A stretch of 64,000 bases of DNA, taken from contig CAWIWC010000005.1 of the NCBI GenBank assembly GCA_963839745.1, forward strand, positions 585,549 to 649,548. Reading direction: 5' to 3'. The notes under the pieces are model-generated. The model saw nothing but the letters and a program-made list of their open reading frames with translations. It ran no database searches and had not been told where the DNA came from. Within the stretch, counting starts at the first letter, position 1, and each line of letters begins with the position of its first letter. The stretch is from JAIBJN01 sp963839745. Its GTDB lineage: Bacteria > Actinomycetota > Thermoleophilia > Gaiellales > Gaiellaceae. Made by a program: the position numbers and the translations under genes. Of this stretch, positions 61,084-64,000 are shown one piece after another.

Positions 61084-61740
61084 GGGTGAGGACTGAAGGT
61101 CTGCTGCACCCGGTGTTCTGACTCCGCGGACGTAACGAACAGCAGCTCGTCACCGGCCTCGAGTGGGTCGTCGTCGGTGCGGGACGATGACCCGCTCGTC
61201 GCGCACGATCGTCACCAGCGCGGTATCCATGGGGCTCGCACCGACCCCACTCGTGGCCGACCACCGGCGACTCGGGTGGCAGCGTGATCTCGACCAGGTT
61301 CGGCGCGCCCTGCTCGAACTCCATGAGCCGCACGATGTCACCGACGCTCACCGCTTCCTCGACCAGTGCCGACAGCAACCGCGGCGTCGACACCGCAACG
61401 TCGACGCCCCAGGCCTCGTTGAACAGCCACTCGTTCTTGGGGTGGTTGACCCGCGCCACGACCCGCGGGACGCCGTATTCGGTCTTGGCGAGCAGCGAGA
61501 TCACCAAATTCACCTTGTCGTCGCCGGTGGCCGCGATGACGACCTGACACGTACTGCAGGTCGTGCCTCCTCGAGTGCGGAGATCTCGCAGGCGTCACCT
61601 GCAGCCATTCGGCGCCTCGCAGGTCGGTGCGGATAGTTCGTGGCTTCGGGGTCGATGAGCAGGACCTCGTGGTTGTGCCCAGCAGCTCGCCCGCGATCGA
61701 GCGACCGACTTTGCCGGCACCGGCGATGGCGACACGCATG
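61074..61740 (-). CDS. Potassium uptake regulatory protein TrkA-type (second copy, frameshifted)
   Basis: An RCK protein of about 220 residues. The Rossmann start is MRVAIAGAGKVGRSIAGELL at ATG 61740; later frames give NLVISLLAKTEYGVPRVVARVNHPKNEWLFNEAWGVDVAVS pieces and the RCK_C part (SVGDIVRLMEFEQGAPNLVEI, then TIVRDERVI). At least three frame changes, near 61,645, 61,545 and 61,240. It binds NAD(H) and gates a TrkH-type potassium channel. Directly follows the other trkA gene (TGACATG). Confidence 0.82.
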
Positions 61741-62405
61741 TCAGAGACCCTCCGGCGCTCGGCGACGGCAGCTGTCGGCGCGTGTCGGCGTCCTCGGAAG
61801 CCAGCATCGCGTGGACCATGTCGCCCTCCTGGTACGACCGTGCTGGCTGTGGTGCAGCATGCCCTCGCCGAACCGGGTGATGAAGGCGATCCGGATGCCG
61901 CACTCGTGCTCGATGCGCTGGTAGGTCTGGCCGATCCAGCTCGGGGTGCACATGCACCTCGGCGATGACGACCTGGCCGCTGGGGTCGCGGTAGTCCTCG
62001 TGCGACCCGCCGGCAGCAGCCGCCGCAAAATCTGGTCGGCGGTCCAGCGAACGGTGGCCACCGTGGGGATGCCCAGCCGTTGGTAGATCTCGGCCCGGCG
62101 CGGATCGTAGATGCGGGCGACCACGTGTCAACACCGAAGGTCTCGCGGGCGACCCGGGCGGCACACGATGTTGGAGTTGTCGCCGCTGCTGACCGCGACG
62201 AAGGCGTCGGTCCGTCCACGCCAGCCTCGAGCAGGGTGTCCCGGTCGAAGCCGACGCCCGTGACCGTGCGCCGCTGAAAGTCAGCGCCCAGCCGCCGGAA
62301 GGAGTCGGGGTCTTGGTCGACGACGACCACTGCGTGGCCCGCGTCGTCGAGCTGATGCGCCAAGGTCGAGCCCACGCGGCCGCAACCCATGATCACGACG
62401 TGCAC
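61741..62405 (-). CDS. Potassium uptake regulatory protein TrkA-type (first copy, frameshifted)
   Basis: Second RCK protein, about 220 residues. GTG 62405 begins HVVIMGCGRVGSTLAHQLDD, then DFQRRTVTGVGFDRDTLLEAG. After frame changes near 62,210 and 62,130, RIYDPRRAEIYQRLGIPTVATVRW and the RCK_C part (GIRIAFITRFGEGML) follow. Two adjacent TrkA proteins (CeoB/CeoC) form hetero-regulators in actinobacteria. Divergent from the APC transporter gene. Confidence 0.82.
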
Positions 62406-62466
62406 GCGCCCACGGTAGCGGCTACCGACCTGAGCCAGTGGTCGGGCCGGCGTAGCATCGCCCCCC

Positions 62467-64000
62467 GTGGCGTCCGTGACCTCTGTCTTCAAGCGTGCAT
62501 TGGTCGGTCGACCACAGTCGAGCGCCAAGCTCAGCGAAACCCTGCTGCCCAAGCGGATCGCGCTGCCGGTTTTCGCCAGTGACGCCCTGTCGTCCAACGC
62601 GTACGCCACCCAAGAGATCCTGCTCGTCCTCTCGATTGGCGGCGCTGCATTGCTCGAGCTACACGCCCTGGGTGGCTGCCGGGTGGTCCTGGTCTTCTTC
62701 GTGGTCGTTGCTTCCTACCGCCAGAACGTGCATGCCTACCCGTCGGCGGCGGCGACTACGAGATCGCCACCGTGAATCTCGGGCCGAACGCCGGCGTCGT
62801 CGTCGCGAGCGCACTGCTGGTCGACTACGTGATGACCGTGGCGGTATCGATAGCGGCGGCTGTCGACAACATCGGCTTCGGCCATCAACGGGTATCGGCA
62901 ACCACATCGTACTGGTCGCCGTGCTGCTCATCGCGCTGATCACGTTCTTGAACCTGCGCGGCGTTCGCGAGTCGGGCACGGCGTTCGCGATTCCGACCTA
63001 TGCGTTCATGGCTGCCATCTTCTTGATGGTCGGGTGGGCCATCGTGCGACTGGTCAGCGGGGACGAGCTGCGGGCCGAAAGCGCCGACTGGACTGGTGGC
63101 CGAGGGCTCCTTTACCGGCCTGGCGCTGGTCTACCTGGTGGCTCGCGTCGTTCTCATCGGGCACCACCGCACTGACGGGCGTCGAGGCGATCAGTAACGG
63201 CGTCCCTGCGTTCAAGAACCGAAGTCAAAGAACGCCGCCACCACGTTGCTGCTGCTCGGCGTGATCTCGATGACGATGTTCGCCTCGATCACCTGGCTGG
63301 CGATCAAGACCGGTGTGCAGGTCGCTGAGATGACGACGACCTGGTCGGCATGCCTGACGGCGAACAGCAGAAGACCGTCATCGCGCAGATCGCCAACACC
63401 GTGTTCAGCAATGCTCCGGCGCTGGCGCTAATCGTGTCCGCAGCGACGGCGCTGATCCTGGTATTGGCGGCGAACACCGCGTTCAACGGTTTCCCGGTGC
63501 TCGGGTCGATTCTGGCGCGGGACGGGTTCTTGCCGCGCCAGCTGCACACCCGCGGTGACCGGTTGGCTTTCAGCAACGGGATCATCGCGCTGTCCGGCGC
63601 CGCCATCGCTGCTTGTCATCGTGTTCGACGCGGACGTGTCGAAGCTGATTCAGCTGTACATCGTCGGAGTCTTCGTGTCGTTCACGATGAGCCAGATCGG
63701 CATGGTCAAACACTGGACGCGGCACCTGCGGTATGAACAAGACCCGGCAGTGCGCCGACGCATGATGCGCTCCCGGGTCATCAACTTCGTGGGTTTCTCA
63801 TGACCGGGTCGGTGCTCATCATCGTGCTCTTGACCAAGTTCACGCGGGGCGCCTACCTGGCTATCATTGCGATGGCTGTGTTGTTCGTCTTGATGAAGAC
63901 CATTCGGCGTCACTACACCAATGTGGCCGAAGAGCTGAAGGCTGATGAAGAACTACAGATGTTGCCGTCACGCATACACGCGTTGGTGTTGGTTTCGAAG
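62467..64000 (+). CDS. APC-family amino acid/cation transporter (partial, frameshifted)
   Basis: At least 510 residues of a multi-helix APC permease; the 3' end is beyond the window. GTG 62467. Seen: LLPKRIALPVFASDALSSNAYA, NLGPNAGVVVASALLVDYVMTVAVS, ALITFLNLRGVRESGTAF, FMAAIFLMVGWAIVRLVSG, TALTGVEAISNGVPAFK and FPVLGSILARDGFLPRQLHTRG. Frame changes near 62,660, 62,750, 62,885, 63,100, 63,140, 63,225, 63,335 and 63,610. Homologues next to trkA genes are often annotated as potassium or amino acid transporters (KimA-like end). Confidence 0.82.

Overview
The window is high-GC, densely coding actinobacterial DNA, but it reads as two different genomes joined near position 42,476. Left of that point (1-42,476) most genes are intact, with about nine probable single-base indels. 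Gene content resembles a deep-branching, Thermoleophilia/Gaiella-like actinobacterium (taxonomy is my inference). Right of it (42,477-64,000) gene content and order are those of a Nocardioides-like member of the Actinomycetia: parE end, parC, DUF5998, sepH, hemH, DUF4193, DUF3093, dut, DUF3710, OB-fold, DUF3159, two TrkA genes and an APC transporter. Most long genes there are broken by frequent frameshifts. At the join a lipid flippase-type gene (minus strand) and a ParE C-terminus (plus strand) are both cut at the same place, so a chimeric contig is the simplest reading.

Left part. 1-4,661: glutamine synthetase type III / gamma-glutamylmethylamide synthetase, glutamine amidotransferase and GXGXG genes of the GlxBC/MgsAB type, behind a GAF-PucR regulator. 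4,960-8,350: cupin, secreted sulfatase, PLP decarboxylase. 8,356-15,957: a formate dehydrogenase island (fdhA with an in-frame TGA read as selenocysteine plus a SECIS-like hairpin, kynureninase, a NuoE-NuoF fusion, fdhD, a methyltransferase, mobA). 16,033-20,446: an LVIVD/PA-domain secreted protein, an ECF sigma factor with membrane partner, and an NHL lipoprotein; the last two transcription units share a promoter-like motif. 20,450-26,648: VOC and cupin proteins, purA, dnaB, then rpsF-ssb-rpsR-rplI, with an acidic tail on L9. 26,791-35,783: small membrane protein, SRPBCC, MOSC, cell-wall amidase, iron-type ABC transporter, a peptidoglycan-binding/glucuronyl-epimerase-like protein, GST and SIMPL proteins. 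35,776-42,476: phosphoesterase plus animal-type peroxidase, a formaldehyde-dehydrogenase-like ADH with a metallo-beta-lactamase partner, an alpha/beta hydrolase, a flavin reductase and the cut flippase.

A possible joint theme on the left is one-carbon flow: methylated amines through the MgsAB-type enzymes give formaldehyde, the ADH/MBL pair would take it to formate, and the selenocysteine formate dehydrogenase would oxidise formate with NAD. Kynureninase inside the formate dehydrogenase operon also fits, because tryptophan breakdown through formylkynurenine releases formate.

Right part. ParE end, intergenic tandem 31-32-bp repeats, a small lipoprotein and a small membrane protein, beta-carbonic anhydrase, a redoxin, a SnoaL protein, an aminoglycoside 2'-N-acetyltransferase-like enzyme, a Ser/Thr kinase coupled to a lipoprotein, a sucrase/ferredoxin-like protein, parC, then the conserved actinobacterial block to the window end. 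No rRNA, tRNA, CRISPR array, insertion sequence or prophage was seen.
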